Assembly: GCA_013397455.1 (NCBI GenBank)
Contig: VYZB01000746.1
Location: 217,721 to 281,720 of the forward strand
DNA from: Crotophaga sulcirostris
Taxonomy: Eukaryota; Chordata; Aves; Cuculiformes; Crotophagidae
DNA length: 64,000 nucleotides
Reading direction: 5' to 3'
The translations under genes were made by a program, and so were the position numbers. Shown here piece by piece: positions 1-10,698 of this stretch. Position 1 is the stretch's first letter. Each line of letters begins with the position of its first letter. Below the pieces are notes generated by a model, which did no database searches, was not told the DNA's origin, and worked only from the letters and a program-made list of their open reading frames with translations.

Positions 1-345
1 CTACCTCCCTGAGCAACTTCTGCCACTGCCTCCCCACCCTCTTTATAAAAAGTTTCTTCCTTATATCCAGTCTAAATCTCCCCTCTTTTAGTTTAAAACC
101 ATCACTCCTTTTTCTACCCCTGCACCTCCTGATCAAGAGCCCCTCCCCAGCTTTCCTGGAGCCCCTGTCAGCACTGGAGGTTGCTCTAAGGTCTCCCTGC
201 AGACTTCTCTTCTCCAGGCTGGACAACCCCAACTCTCTCAGCCTGTCTTTGTACAGGAGGTGCTCCATCCCTTGGACCATCTTTGTGGCTTCCTCTGGAC
301 TCACTCCAACAGATCCCTGTCCTTCTTTTGCTGAGGACTCCAGTC
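1..345 (-). mobile_element. CR1 LINE fragment, cut by window edge
   Basis: Antisense CR1 piece holding the ORF2 C-terminal region and part of the 3' UTR. The reverse strand reads the usual motifs (LERVQR-like end, [14 protein letters not shown] block) with stops. The true 3' end lies outside the window. It ends at about 345, where an AT-rich simple stretch begins. Confidence 0.9.
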
Positions 346-436
346 TATCAAATTATTATATTGTGTCATATGATATGATATGATATAATATGATTATGAT
401 GTGATATTATAGTATATTACATATTATTAATTTCTG
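346..436. repeat. AT-rich low-complexity / ATATG microsatellite
   Basis: Repeated ATATG/ATATA-type words directly abut the 5' side of the preceding CR1 fragment. No gene is visible in it. Confidence 0.75.
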
Positions 437-1795
437 ATATAAATCACAAGGAGGAAGGGCTTGCACTAAATGCTTTCACATTCAATGGATTCATTTTACT
501 GCCAGGTCCATAGGTAAATGGCTGTTACAGACAGCCTGATATTCCAGGTACATTGTGAGAGCAGCTGCTGGATGTGCCCTACAGAAAAGAAATACCAAGT
601 GTGAGGAGGGAGAGAGGAGAGAAAGAAAGGACCTGAGTGACTGGCAGCAGCATAGCTGATACTCATGACTCCAGGCACGCATCCAAACAGCTACTCCAGC
701 ACACCAACACGTTTGCAAGAAGGTGTCACTGACACCAATGGTGACACACGTCACAGCTTTGTTACAGATCCCTGAGTTAGAACATCTAGTGCCTACAGTC
801 CATACATCTTCACTTCCTAACTTCAACACTGGGATGTAAATCCACTTGGTGTGGGTCGGTGGTGGAAGATGAGTCTCAGATGTATGTAGAGATTTTGATG
901 TCTTTATTTTTTTCTTGTGGAATAATGTCATGTGAATAATATTTGATCAATAAGTTTCAGAAAACATACGCTGGAATCTTTCTGAGGCATAGAAACTTTA
1001 AAAACAGATTGATTCTTCAGAGTTCTAATAAAAATGACCTGCTATTTATCCCAAATTATAAATACAGTGGAGCTATCGGTCTCTCAAAATATTACGTTTT
1101 CGGTAAGAGAAAAAGCCATAGAAATAATTCACTTCTTGCAACAGTAATGAAATATTCCCCATGCCGGTAAGACAAGAAAGTGATGAGGAGCCAGTGCTGG
1201 CGTTGTCAGAATTTTAAAACATTAAACCTGCACAAATAAGCCTGTTGATTTTTAATAAATCTTGGAATTCTGGGGAAATCCCAGAGGTTTGGAAGACTCA
1301 GGAGAAAAGGAATTTAATTCTGTGCTATCCAGGGTCACTGTGCTGACCTGGCAGTGATCAGCAAATGGTGGGACTGTTGATACTGACTGAATCTCACAGT
1401 GTGACTGAAGGGTGACAGTTCAATTCGTAGGCGATAAAGGCAGGAAGAACAATTAAGAACACTGAGACTGATGTAAGCCCTACTTACCCTGGGTAAAAAC
1501 TTTTGCCTCTGAGTCCCTGGAATGTCAGCTCAGTTCTTGCAGCAATCAAAGCATAAGTGCAGCTTTGGGAACAGCTGGGAGAGAAATGGAGAGCAAGTGA
1601 GAAAAACAATCTGCAGGTGCTCCGGGGATTCACCCAGCTCTCGAACACTTTGCGATGCAGTAGAGCTGGAGAAGGGCAATGAGGACGACGGAAGTCTGAA
1701 GCAGCTTCTGAGAGAGGAGAAATGAGATAGATTGGAGCCTTCAGTGAGAGGGGACTGGGGAAAAGTGATGAGGGCTCAGAATGTGACCTGGGAGC
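437..1795. other. Intergenic, nothing recognised
   Basis: Unique-looking sequence between two CR1 copies. Open frames here (for example 943-1170 on +, 491-931 on -) show no family motif, no codon signature and no splice context that I can support. In mammals the DNA upstream of UQCC1 faces the 3' end of GDF5, but no GDF5 coding sequence is seen. Confidence 0.5.
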
Positions 1796-2425
1796 AAGTT
1801 TTCCTGGGATCTCATCTCAATTTCTCCTCTTTCATCTGAAAACTGTTCCCCCTCTTCCTGTCCCTGCACTCCCTGATCAAGAGCCCCTCCCCAGCTTTCT
1901 TGTAGCCCCTGTCAGCACTGGAGGCTGCTCTAAGGTCTCCCCGCAGCCTTCTCTTCTCCAGACTGAACAACCCCAACTCTCCCAGCCTGTCCTTGTACAG
2001 GAGGTGCTCCAGCCCTTGGATCATCTCCATGGCCTCCTCTAGACTCGCTCCAACAGATCCCTGTCCTTCCTGTGCTGAGGACTCCAGAGCTGGACACAGG
2101 GCTCCAGGTGGGGTCTCACCAGAGCAGAGGGGCAGAATCCCCTCCCTCCCCTGCTGGTCCCACTGCTCTGGATGCAGCCCAGGATATGGTTTGGCTTTCT
2201 GGGCTGTGAGCACACATTGCTGGCTCATGTTGAGCTTCTCATCCCCCAGCACCCCAAGTCCTCAGGGCTGCTCTCAATCCATTCTCTGCCCAGCCTGGAT
2301 TTGTGCTTGGGATTGCCCCTACCCAGAAATTCATGATGTTCACACAGCTCCCCTCTCCAGCCTGTCCAAGTCCCTCTGGATGGTAGCCCTTCCCTCCAAC
2401 ATGTGGGACCTCCTGAGTGAATCCA
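1796..2425 (-). mobile_element. CR1 LINE fragment lacking its 3' end
   Basis: The reverse strand encodes the ORF2 C-terminal block (GDEKLNMSQQC, then [24 protein letters not shown]) and reaches further 5' than most copies, into the region corresponding to 2290-2420. The matching sequence stops near 1796, just past the AGATGAGATC word, so the usual terminal UTR and tail repeats are absent. Loss of the 3' end is unusual for a LINE and implies a later deletion or rearrangement. Confidence 0.9.
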
Positions 2426-3594
2426 CTGAGTAGGATGTAGCAGGGCTTTGGCCACTGTCCTGTTAGAGAAGCATAGCTTCCTGATGTGGTCTCTCTTTTC
2501 CCACCAATTTTTTTTAAAGGAAGCCTGGTTTTCAAGTTCCTTGGAATTAAGTGACGCTGTGTAATAGCTGGAAATGATGTATTTGGAACGAGAGATCCAG
2601 GATTGATTTAAAGACCAAAAGTTTTAAAAAGCTCACCATTCAGCTTGAAGCTGTGAATATTAGCACTTCATTTTTTAATAAGCAGCTATTTCTACCTACT
2701 GTCTAGTTTCTGCTTTGAATCAGTGAATTGGCTTCTTTGTCTGCTCCATGAAAAACTGACTCCCATGGGCATTGTTCAGCCTATGCAGACTGTGATGGAT
2801 ATTTTTCTTTTATTTTCTATGGAAGACAGAGATCAACCTGGTTATGCTTTTACTGTGCGCCTGCCTTACCAGATTTTTTTTCTTCTTATTATGTTTTTTT
2901 CTTCACTCTCCCTTCTCCAGATACTTTTGGTAGTGTGAACACCAGAACTCATTTAATGTTGCAGTTTCATCAACTCCACAGAGATTCTAACAACTGTGTA
3001 CTTTCACTGTTTTTTTCACCTTCCTTATAATCCAGGATTCAGCTTTCCCTCTCAGCTACAGCACCACATCAGGAGTTCAAACTCAGCCTTCTATTATGAC
3101 CAACACTGCCTTGCCATAATCACTGCTTTCTAATGAAAAACTTTCCATTTAATAAGTTCTTAAAAATCCTTGTTTACAGCTGAGTTAAAAAGCTGCTTAA
3201 TCCCACTAAAATGTTCCTACTTGACAAGATTGATATAATTCCTGTTACTCATTATGAAGGAAAAGTTACTTTGTTTTCTAGGGTGAGGCACTGAGACCAG
3301 TAAAGGTGCAACCTCATGAGCCCTGTCAGTGCTGGAGTCAGGAGCAGAGACCTGTGTTCGGGCTGGAGGATTCCCCACCTTCCTGTGCTACAGGAGGAGT
3401 GTGCTCATCACAAAGTAAGAGAAAAAAAGGTGCTGACAGCAACTTGTACATCTCGGATCTTGAACTGCTAGGTTTCAATAGTTGGGCACTGAACTGACAG
3501 ACGCTCACATATTTGCTCAAACCCTTTCTATCCAGTCATTCTCCACCCATCTCAAGGATGTGAAGATCAAGATGGTATGGATTTAAAGGTTAGT
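2426..3594. other. Intergenic, nothing recognised
   Basis: AT-moderate unique sequence. Short open frames (for example 2723-2938 on +, hydrophobic by composition) have no supporting features. No RNA gene was recognised. Confidence 0.5.
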
Positions 3595-4025
3595 TAGAAT
3601 CACAGAATTGTTAAGGTTGCAAAAAAAACCTCTAAGATCATCAAGTCCAACTGTCAGCCCAAAACCTTGTGCCTACTAATCCATGTCCTGAAGTGCCACA
3701 GTTCTTTGAACACCTCCAGGGATGGAGACTCCCTGCAGACTCCATCACTGCCCTGGGCAGGCGGTTCCAATGTTTCACCACTCTTTGGGCAAAGAAACTT
3801 CTCCTGACATACAATCTAAAGTTCCCTTGGTGCAACTTGAGGCTGTTTCCTCTCATCCCATCCCTTGTCACTTGGGAGCAGAGCCCAGCACCCACCTCCC
3901 CACAACCTCCTGCCCAGGAGCTGCAGAGAGCCAGGAGGTCTCCCCTCAGCCTCCTCTTCTCCAGATTAAACAGCCTCAGGGCCCTCAGCCGCTCCCAGTA
4001 CCCCCTGTGTTCCAAGTCTTTCTGC
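3595..4025 (-). mobile_element. CR1 LINE fragment, second subfamily
   Basis: Antisense copy beginning with the 3' tail (AGAATCACAGAATTG). It contains the words typical of the CR1 group that ends in AGGTCTTTTCC rather than AGGTCCCTTCC. The reverse frame shows [19 protein letters not shown] and [12 protein letters not shown], the ORF2 C-terminus. Truncated at its 5' end near 4025. Confidence 0.88.
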
Positions 4026-4624
4026 CTGAAAGCTACTCTGGAGCAGATGCCTGGTTCATACAGATTTTGTACAAGAAGCACACACTTTCCAATCACTGAA
4101 GGAGCTTTGCACCAGGGTGTCCCCAGGGCACCTCCTGCTCAGAGCCACTTATCCCTGGCCAGAGGGCACACAAAATTACTTACCAGTGCCCTGCTCTCCC
4201 TGCCCAGTGCCAACTGCCTTGAGGAGGTTTTAATTCTGGACATTGAGCTGTTTTCTCCAGTGATCTCCAGTGCGGACGATACGGAAGCTGGAAAGGAGCG
4301 CTTGCCCCCCAGGCCCAGCAGGAATGGTGTGAGGCACACTGGGTCAGCTCCTGCTCACCAGCCTCCAAGAGGCTCTGGGAGCACACTCCTAGACACAGCT
4401 CCTCTCAACGATACCAGGCCTTCTTGTTTTTCCAGAATATGGGCAATCCATTGACACTGCATGAGCCATCCTGTTGCTCAGACCACTATGAGTCACTCTC
4501 TTTGCCACAGGAGAGGGCCACCCTTCTGCCCTGTTTACACCACAAGGTCAACTCCTGTGGCTCTTGTTGTGAGCCACGTGAAATGAGGGAAGAGGGAATA
4601 ACTGCAGGAAGGTGGGGGGAGGGA
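4026..4624. other. Intergenic, nothing recognised
   Basis: No repeat or coding feature recognised. The + frame open across 3669-4454 mostly reads the CR1 antisense strand and then runs into this unique DNA, so it is not evidence for a gene. Confidence 0.45.
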
Positions 4625-5313
4625 CTGAGAGTAGCCCTAAGAAGAAGGACTTGGGGTGCTGACATCAACAGGAGACAGCAATGTATGTTTGCAGCCCAGA
4701 AACCCAACGATGTCCTGAGCTGCATCCAGAGCAGAGGAACCAGCAGGGAGAGAGGGAGGGGATTCTGTCCCTCTGCCCTGCTCTGGTGAGAGCCCACCTG
4801 GAGCCCTGTGTCCAGCTCTGGAGTCCTGAGCACAGGAAGGACAGGGATCTGTTGGAGCGTGTCCAGAGGAGGCCACAGAGATGATCCAAGGGCTGGAGCA
4901 CCTCCTGTACAAGGACAGGCTGAGAGAGCTGGGGTTGTTGAGCCTGGAGAAGAGAAGGCTGTGGGGAGACCTTAGAGCAGCCTCCAGTGCTGAAAGGGGC
5001 TCCAGGAAAGCTGGGGAGGGGCTCTTGATCAGGGAGTGCAGGGACAGGAAGAGGGGGAACGGTTTTCAGCTGAAAGAGGGGAGATGGAGATGAGATCTTA
5101 GGAAGAAGTGTTTTGGTGTGAGGGTGGGGAGGCCCTGGCCCAGGTTTCCCAGAGCAGTGGTGGCTGCCTCATCCCTGGAGGTGTTCCAGGCCAGGTTGGA
5201 TGGGGCTTGGAGCCCCCTGATCCAGTGGGAGGTGTCCCTGCCCATGGCAGTGGGTTGGAACTGGATGGGCTTTAATATCCCTTCCAACCCAAACCATTCT
5301 GTGATTCTACGAT
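4625..5313 (+). mobile_element. CR1 LINE fragment, intact 3' end
   Basis: Sense copy from the GEKDLGV-equivalent block of ORF2 through the 3' UTR to the terminal GATTCTACGAT tail. The + frame reads [16 protein letters not shown] and later [15 protein letters not shown] with interrupting stops. About 690 bp, 5'-truncated. It serves here as the length ruler for the gapped copy at 43398. Confidence 0.93.
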
Positions 5314-8300
5314 GGGGACATTTCTAGGAGGGACTGCCAGCACGCCTCTGACAGATTATCTGAGATAGCCAAACCGTGCCCCATATTCTATGGTTTTGAT
5401 CACAAGCATAAATGTACTTTGTATGAAGCAGAATGTCAGGAAGGTTTAAGACATGGTATATGAGAAAACATTTTCCAGATTTTGGCTTCCTCCAAGGCAA
5501 TATTCAAGCGTAATTAAAACAGAACCTGGAAATATAGAGTACAGTGCCCTATTGAAAGTGTGTTGTATGAACTGAACTCCCTTCATTGATAGTTTTCCAA
5601 AACACACAGCTGCAATAATCTTTATCCAGGAGAAGGGAATAAATTAAGTCTGAACACCTCTGCACAGAGTACAGTATAGTGTACAGCGTTGCACCCCGTA
5701 TTCCCTCTCAGCAGTAATGGAAAGCTGAAGGACGCGCAAGTGGAAAACCTCTCTGACCAGCAAAAACTTTCTTCTTCAGAAAGCGCACAGATGGGAAGAA
5801 AAGCTCCTGAAGCAGAGGTGGCTTCAGTACTGGGATGTCTTGTTCCTGGGGCGCTCTGCTCAAGCCGTTGAAGCTCCGCAGGGCAGGGTGCCAAAGCACA
5901 CTCGGCTTTGACAGCTGGGGAGGGGAACAGCCCGGGCTTGCCCCAGCAAACAGGGAGCACTGGTGGCAAGGGAACAAATGGGAGTTTATCACAGCTAAAG
6001 GAGCAGCAGCCACAAGGATGTAGAAGCTTGGAAAAATAATCAGGTCCTATTTCTACTTCCCCTGAACGGTTCAGTCATGGAGCTCAGGTTTTGCTTGCCA
6101 GGCTTCACCAGACTTAGCGAGGTGAAGCCCTGAGGAGCCTGATCTGCTCCAGGGCTGCTTTTCCTCCCACCCCACAGGTGCAGGAGAGGGGGAACTCCCT
6201 CCTGCAGCCCAGAGCAAAGAGCTCTTTGCGCGTCTAGCCAAGGAATTCCAGATCAGATCTCCATACCTGCCAAACCTTTCAAGGTTCATAAAGTATCGTA
6301 AGAATTATACTTTTATTGAAAAACAACCTGTTATTTCTTATTTTTCAGTAGCATTTATCCTGGCAAACAGCACTGGCAAATGTATGGACACTGACACCCC
6401 AAACTGAGAATTCAGTCTTAAGGAGAGGACTAAGCATCCTTAAGCTGTTAAAAATAGAATTAGCTGCCATTAAAAGTCCTTTTTCAGCTTGTCATGTCAT
6501 CCTAAGGGTGAGTGTCTATACGCAGAGGAGAAAGATTTTTCAAAAGCAACGTATGAAAAATTCATTATCAATTCCCAGTGCAACCCTAGCAATGCCATTT
6601 CCCTTCAGCACAGAGCCCAAGCTAGAAATCCGGTGGAACATGGGTTTCCCCCTGCGGTCAGATGGCCCCTCACTGCATTCCTGGCACTGGCACTTCTGGT
6701 AAGAGCAGAGCAGAGACATCCAAGGAAGCTCTGGAAGAAGTCAATCCCCATAGAGCAGGGCTCCGAGAGCCTTCAAGTCCTAAAAAGGTGCATCAGACAG
6801 GACACAGTGCCAGCCCTGCCCTGGCCCCATTGGTACATACAAGGCCCTTTCAGAACCCCGAGCGCTGGGAAAGCGTGCCGCAAAGGCACTCCAGTAGCTG
6901 CAGGGCCAGCTGGCAGTCCCGCAGCATTGGCACTGAACCAGAGTTAATAAGACCTGCTGGACCTGAACTGAGTTTTTGCAATAGGGTTTCCCTTTATCGT
7001 GATCTCCAGAGCACCCTGGAATACCCATATGGACCATTCTCTCTCTGGTTACCTGGAGTGCACCAGCTCTGCTTGTCCTAGGTGACAAAGAGAGATCCTT
7101 TTTCCCAGTACCATAATGGGATTTCCTTGGACTTGTCTTCTGTGGGATAGGAGCAGGTGGTTAAGAAGGAAAATGAATACAGTCTTAAATTCACACTTCA
7201 AGAGGAATTCTAGACTGGGTAGAGGAAAGATGAAGTTGAAAGATCTGTACTTTTGCCCTTGTCTAAAGTCTGTATGTTTTTCAGAAGGAGAAAGCTCTCT
7301 CCAGTGAATGTCGGGCTAACAATTGCCTTATCGAGTTTATTTTGATCCTTCATGTCACTCAGAAGTGAAAACCAGAATAAATTGTTATGGGACTTCATAG
7401 ATTTAGAATGTTTCCAAATGGTTCATTAACCTGCACTATTCTGTTGCAAAATATAAACCCGCAGGGCTACATAAACCTGATCAGTCTGCTTTGCTGTGTG
7501 CAAATGTACATTCTATAAGAATGTTGGAAATAAAACTATATGCTGTTAGGAAATAAGAAGGACAGGAACATCTCTGTTTAAAGGTTATTTATCATTCCTT
7601 GTTAATGAAGTCAAAAGAGAAATAGAATGGTAGTAACGACCACTGAACCAGCTGAAGAGAGGTTAAATGCATGTGGAATCTCAGGACAGCAACAGCCCAA
7701 GGAACTCTGTGCAGTGTCTGGAGAGTCTTACGAATGTGGACAGAAATAAACAGCTTAAAAACCACACAGAAAATCTGTTTCTTGGTGAGGTACACACAGA
7801 ATGTCTGGCTGCAGAGTGGTCTGCAGAGAGCATCATCACTACCAGCAACAAGGGAATGGGGCAAGAAAAAATATCAGAAGAGGCACCCCTCTCTGAAGCT
7901 TGAAAAGTGAAAAATTCAGTAAAGTTGTAATCTGGAGATTCCAGCTTGGCAGACCAGGCACTTCTCACTGTGCTGAATTCCTGAGTGCAGCCCCTTTGTC
8001 TCTTCAGTCCTGTAGGGCTCGCTCCAAAAGACACACGCATTCCTCAAGGCAGAGATAAGCAGAGCCCACACAGGACCTGCACTCACTGTACTATGCCTCG
8101 TATTTTTGACAGCATAGTCTCCACGTGTCCATTTGTGCTTCTGATTTCTGGTGGTACTACAAGCAACTACCTAAAAAGGCTCTATCGAAAGGGCTTCATT
8201 CTCCTGTATTACAAGGAATTATGTGCAATCCATTAACAGGGTGAAAAACCAAGTGATATGATAAAGGTTATATAAGAAAAAAATATTGCAGAGCTGTTAT

Positions 8301-8348
8301 ATGAAGCCTCATCTCCACAACAGCCAATCAAGGGTTTCTCCACATCCT
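5314..8348. other. Intergenic 3-kb block without recognised repeats
   Basis: The longest repeat-free stretch upstream of UQCC1. Open frames on both strands around 5.6-6.0 kb and 6.5-7.1 kb overlap one another and carry no recognisable domain. Because the neighbouring gene should be GDF5, regulatory DNA is plausible here, but nothing in the sequence proves it. Confidence 0.45.
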
Positions 8349-8634
8349 CACAAAAAGGGATAGGATGAGAAGGCATGGCCTCAAGTTGTGCAAGGGGAGG
8401 TTTAGACTGGATATTAGGAAAAATTTCCTCATGGAAAGGGTTGTCAAGCACTGGAATCAGCTGCCCAGGGCAGTGGTGGAGTCCCCATCCCTGGAGGGAT
8501 TTAAAAGCCATGAGGATGTGGTGCTTAGGGACACAGTTTAGTGGTGGAGTTGGCGATGTGAGATTTATGGTTGGACTTGAGGATCCTAAAGGTCTTTCTT
8601 TTACAGTGTTAATGATTCTATGATTCTATGATTA
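8349..8634 (+). mobile_element. CR1 LINE fragment with tail repeats
   Basis: Sense 3' fragment of the AGGTCTTTC-ending subfamily: ORF2 C-terminus, short 3' UTR and a clear tail of three ATTCTATG units at the right edge. 5'-truncated. Confidence 0.92.
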
Positions 8635-9550
8635 ATGGCACAGAGGAGGCGTCAGGAAAGTGTAATCATTCTCCTCCATCATCTTCTTACAAAAGATTTG
8701 CTTTTAAGAAGAGTATTTAATATTGCTTTGAGTCTAACGCAGGAAGGATAACTAAGCAAATAGAGAGAAACAGAGCTAGTTTTAACCTTCCTCCCTAGAA
8801 TTGGCTGCAGGCACAAGAACAGAGTGAAACGTTACACAACCCTGAGAGCCACAAGTCCCCGCATCGTTCAACATCCAGCCCCATGTCAGAACATCTCCTT
8901 TGCTAAACACATTGTCAGATGCAGCAATCCTATTTCAGCAGACAGCAGCGTGAGTCAGAACAGTTCAGAAAAGACTGACTGCAGGCACACGGATCAGGGA
9001 TGCCTGTGGAAAAGAAGTGCAAGCAGGTGATACCATATGTCCCCTGAGGCCTAATATTTAAGAACATCTGAAAGATTTCTAAGGACTACTGTGGAGTTTC
9101 AGCGCCATTAAAGCAGCAGCTACTGCTCTCTTGAGAAACTGTCATCCCAGTAAACGTGCTGAGGGAAAGAGGGGTAGAACATTACAGCTCCCCAAGCACA
9201 TTAAGCCAGCACTGCTGTTGAAAGAGCAGCCTCACTCTCTTTCCCCAGCTGCTCTTGCTCACATCTGCACCAGCCTCCCATGCACCAGGACCAACATTTG
9301 TGAGGTGATAAGGATGTGATCCAGATTTAGACTAACCTGGCAAAACAATCCCGCTCGTGTGAACCCTTCACGTTGGTGCTCAGGTGTACTCTGCGGCCTC
9401 ATGAAAGCTGGTGCCAGCAGAAGAAAGGAGTGGGGAATGCAAAGCAGGGACAGATGTGATCGCTCCTGCCAGCGACATGCAGGCTCCAAGGCCTTGTGGG
9501 GACATCGGCATGAAGGGCTCTGCCATGTTCTCCTGGTATCACTGCTGTGA
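8635..9550. other. Intergenic, nothing recognised
   Basis: Unique sequence between two CR1 copies. No supported coding or RNA feature. Confidence 0.5.
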
Positions 9551-10232
9551 AATCACAGAACCACAGAATGGTTTGGGTTGGAAATGACCTTTAAACGCCA
9601 TCAAGTCCAACTCTCCTGCAGTTAGCAGGGACACCTCCCACTGGATTAGGGGGCTCAAAGCCCCATCCAACCTGGCCTGGAACACCTCCAGGGATGGGGC
9701 AGCCACCGCTGCTCTGGGCAGCCTGGGCCAGGGCCTCCCCACCCTCTTTGTGAAAAGTTTCTTCTTTATATCCAGTCTAAATCTCCCCTCTTTTAGCTTA
9801 AAACCATCACTCCTTGTCCTACCCCTGCACTCCCTAATCAAGAGCCCCTCCCCAGCTTTCCTGGAGCCCCTGTCAGCACTGGAGGCTGCTCTAAGGTCTC
9901 CCCACAGCCTTCTCCAGGCTGAACAACCCCAGCTCTCTCAGCCTGTCCTTGTACAGGAGCTGCTCCAGCCCTTGGATCATCTCTGTGGCCTCCTCTGGAC
10001 TCGCTCCAACAGATCCCTGTCCTTCCTGTGCTGAGGACTCCAGGCCTGGTCTCAGGTCTCCAGGTGGGGTCTCACCAGAGCAGAGGGGCAGAATCCCCTC
10101 CCTCCCCTGCTGGTCCCTCTGCTCTGGATGCAGCCCAGGACATGGTTGGGTTTCTGGGCTGTGAGTGCACATTTCCATCTCATGTTGAGCTTCTTATTCC
10201 ACAGCACCCCAAGTCCTTCTCCTCAGGGCTGG
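9551..10232 (-). mobile_element. CR1 LINE fragment, antisense arm of an inverted pair
   Basis: Starts with the antisense tail (AATCACAGAACCACAGAATGG) and extends through the 3' UTR and ORF2 C-terminus to about 10232. The reverse strand shows [20 protein letters not shown] sense CR1 begins about 25 bp further on, giving a large inverted repeat directly upstream of the UQCC1 promoter. Confidence 0.93.
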
Positions 10233-10256
10233 AGTGAGCACATCCTTCCAGTACCG

Positions 10257-10578
10257 TAAGGGGCTCCAGGAAAGCTGGGGAGGAGCTCTTGATCAGGGAG
10301 GGCAGGGACAGGATAATGGGGAAGGATTTTCAGCTGAAAGAGGGGAGACTGAGATGAGATCTTAGGAAGAAATGTTTTGCTATGAGGGTGGGGAGGCCCT
10401 GTCCCAGGTTGCCCAGAGCAGGGGTGGCTGCCCCATCCCTGGAGGTGTTCCAGGCCAGGCTGGATGGGGCTTGGAGCCCCCTGATCCAGTGGGAGGTGTC
10501 CCTGCCCATGGCAGGGGGGTGGAACTGGATGGGCTTTGAGGTCCCTTTCCACCCAAACCATTCCATGACTCCACGACC
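10257..10578 (+). mobile_element. CR1 LINE fragment abutting the UQCC1 promoter
   Basis: Sense copy from the GGGGCTCCAGG block through the 3' UTR, ending in a degenerate tail (CATGACTCCACGACC) where the CpG-rich promoter begins. Its end lies only about 95 bp upstream of the UQCC1 start codon. Confidence 0.92.
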
Positions 10579-10608
10579 CGGTCCCGGGGTGGGACTCGAA
10601 CCCTCTGC

Positions 10609-10617
10609 CCCCGCCCC
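10609..10617 (-). promoter_or_regulatory. GC box (Sp1/KLF type)
   Basis: CCCCGCCCC on the + strand, the reverse complement of the GC-box core, 58 bp upstream of the UQCC1 ATG. Confidence 0.5.
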
Positions 10618-10622
10618 GCAGC

Positions 10623-10631
10623 CCCCGCCCC
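10623..10631 (-). promoter_or_regulatory. GC box (Sp1/KLF type)
   Basis: A second CCCCGCCCC, 14 bp after the first one starts. The pair lies immediately 5' of the NRF1-type site. Confidence 0.5.
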
Positions 10632-10638
10632 CGTGGCC

Positions 10639-10648
10639 GCGCAGGCGC
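10639..10648 (+). promoter_or_regulatory. Candidate NRF1 binding site
   Basis: GCGCAGGCGC matches the common half-variant of the NRF1 consensus (GCGCMTGCGC on the other strand). NRF1 drives many nuclear genes for mitochondrial proteins, so a site 27 bp upstream of the ATG of a complex III assembly factor fits. The match is seen directly; binding is inferred. Confidence 0.55.
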
Positions 10649-10674
10649 GGGCGGGCGGAAGCTGCGCGGGCTCC

Positions 10675-10682
10675 ATGGCGGC
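10675..10682 (+). promoter_or_regulatory. Candidate YY1 core over the start codon
   Basis: ATGGCGGC is the YY1 core and coincides with the first codons of UQCC1. This arrangement is common in TATA-less housekeeping promoters. It may simply reflect the Met-Ala-Ala coding sequence. Confidence 0.4.
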
Positions 10683-10698
10683 GCTGGGCAGGGCCGCG
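10675..10698 (+). CDS. UQCC1: UQCC1 coding exon 1
   Basis: Encodes MAALGRAA (residues 1-8). The start was chosen as the only ATG in this frame within the CpG block; the human protein also begins with a short Met-Ala first exon. The donor GCG|GTGAGT follows in phase 0. In-frame sequence upstream is open but has no ATG nearby. Confidence 0.85.

Noticed and set aside
3669..4454. 261-codon + frame
   Set aside because: Mostly the antisense strand of a CR1 copy, then unique DNA. No domain, and GC-rich CR1 antisense is often open.
1..10578. Search for GDF5 coding sequence upstream of UQCC1
   Set aside because: No TGF-beta-family cysteine pattern or propeptide was found on either strand; GDF5, if syntenic, lies outside the window.
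10586..10605. tRNA-like T-arm: the reverse strand has GGTTCGAGTCC, an exact B-box match, in the UQCC1 promoter
   Set aside because: No A box, no cloverleaf and no matching acceptor stem in the adjoining GC-rich DNA. It is probably chance or at most a tiny tRNA scrap.
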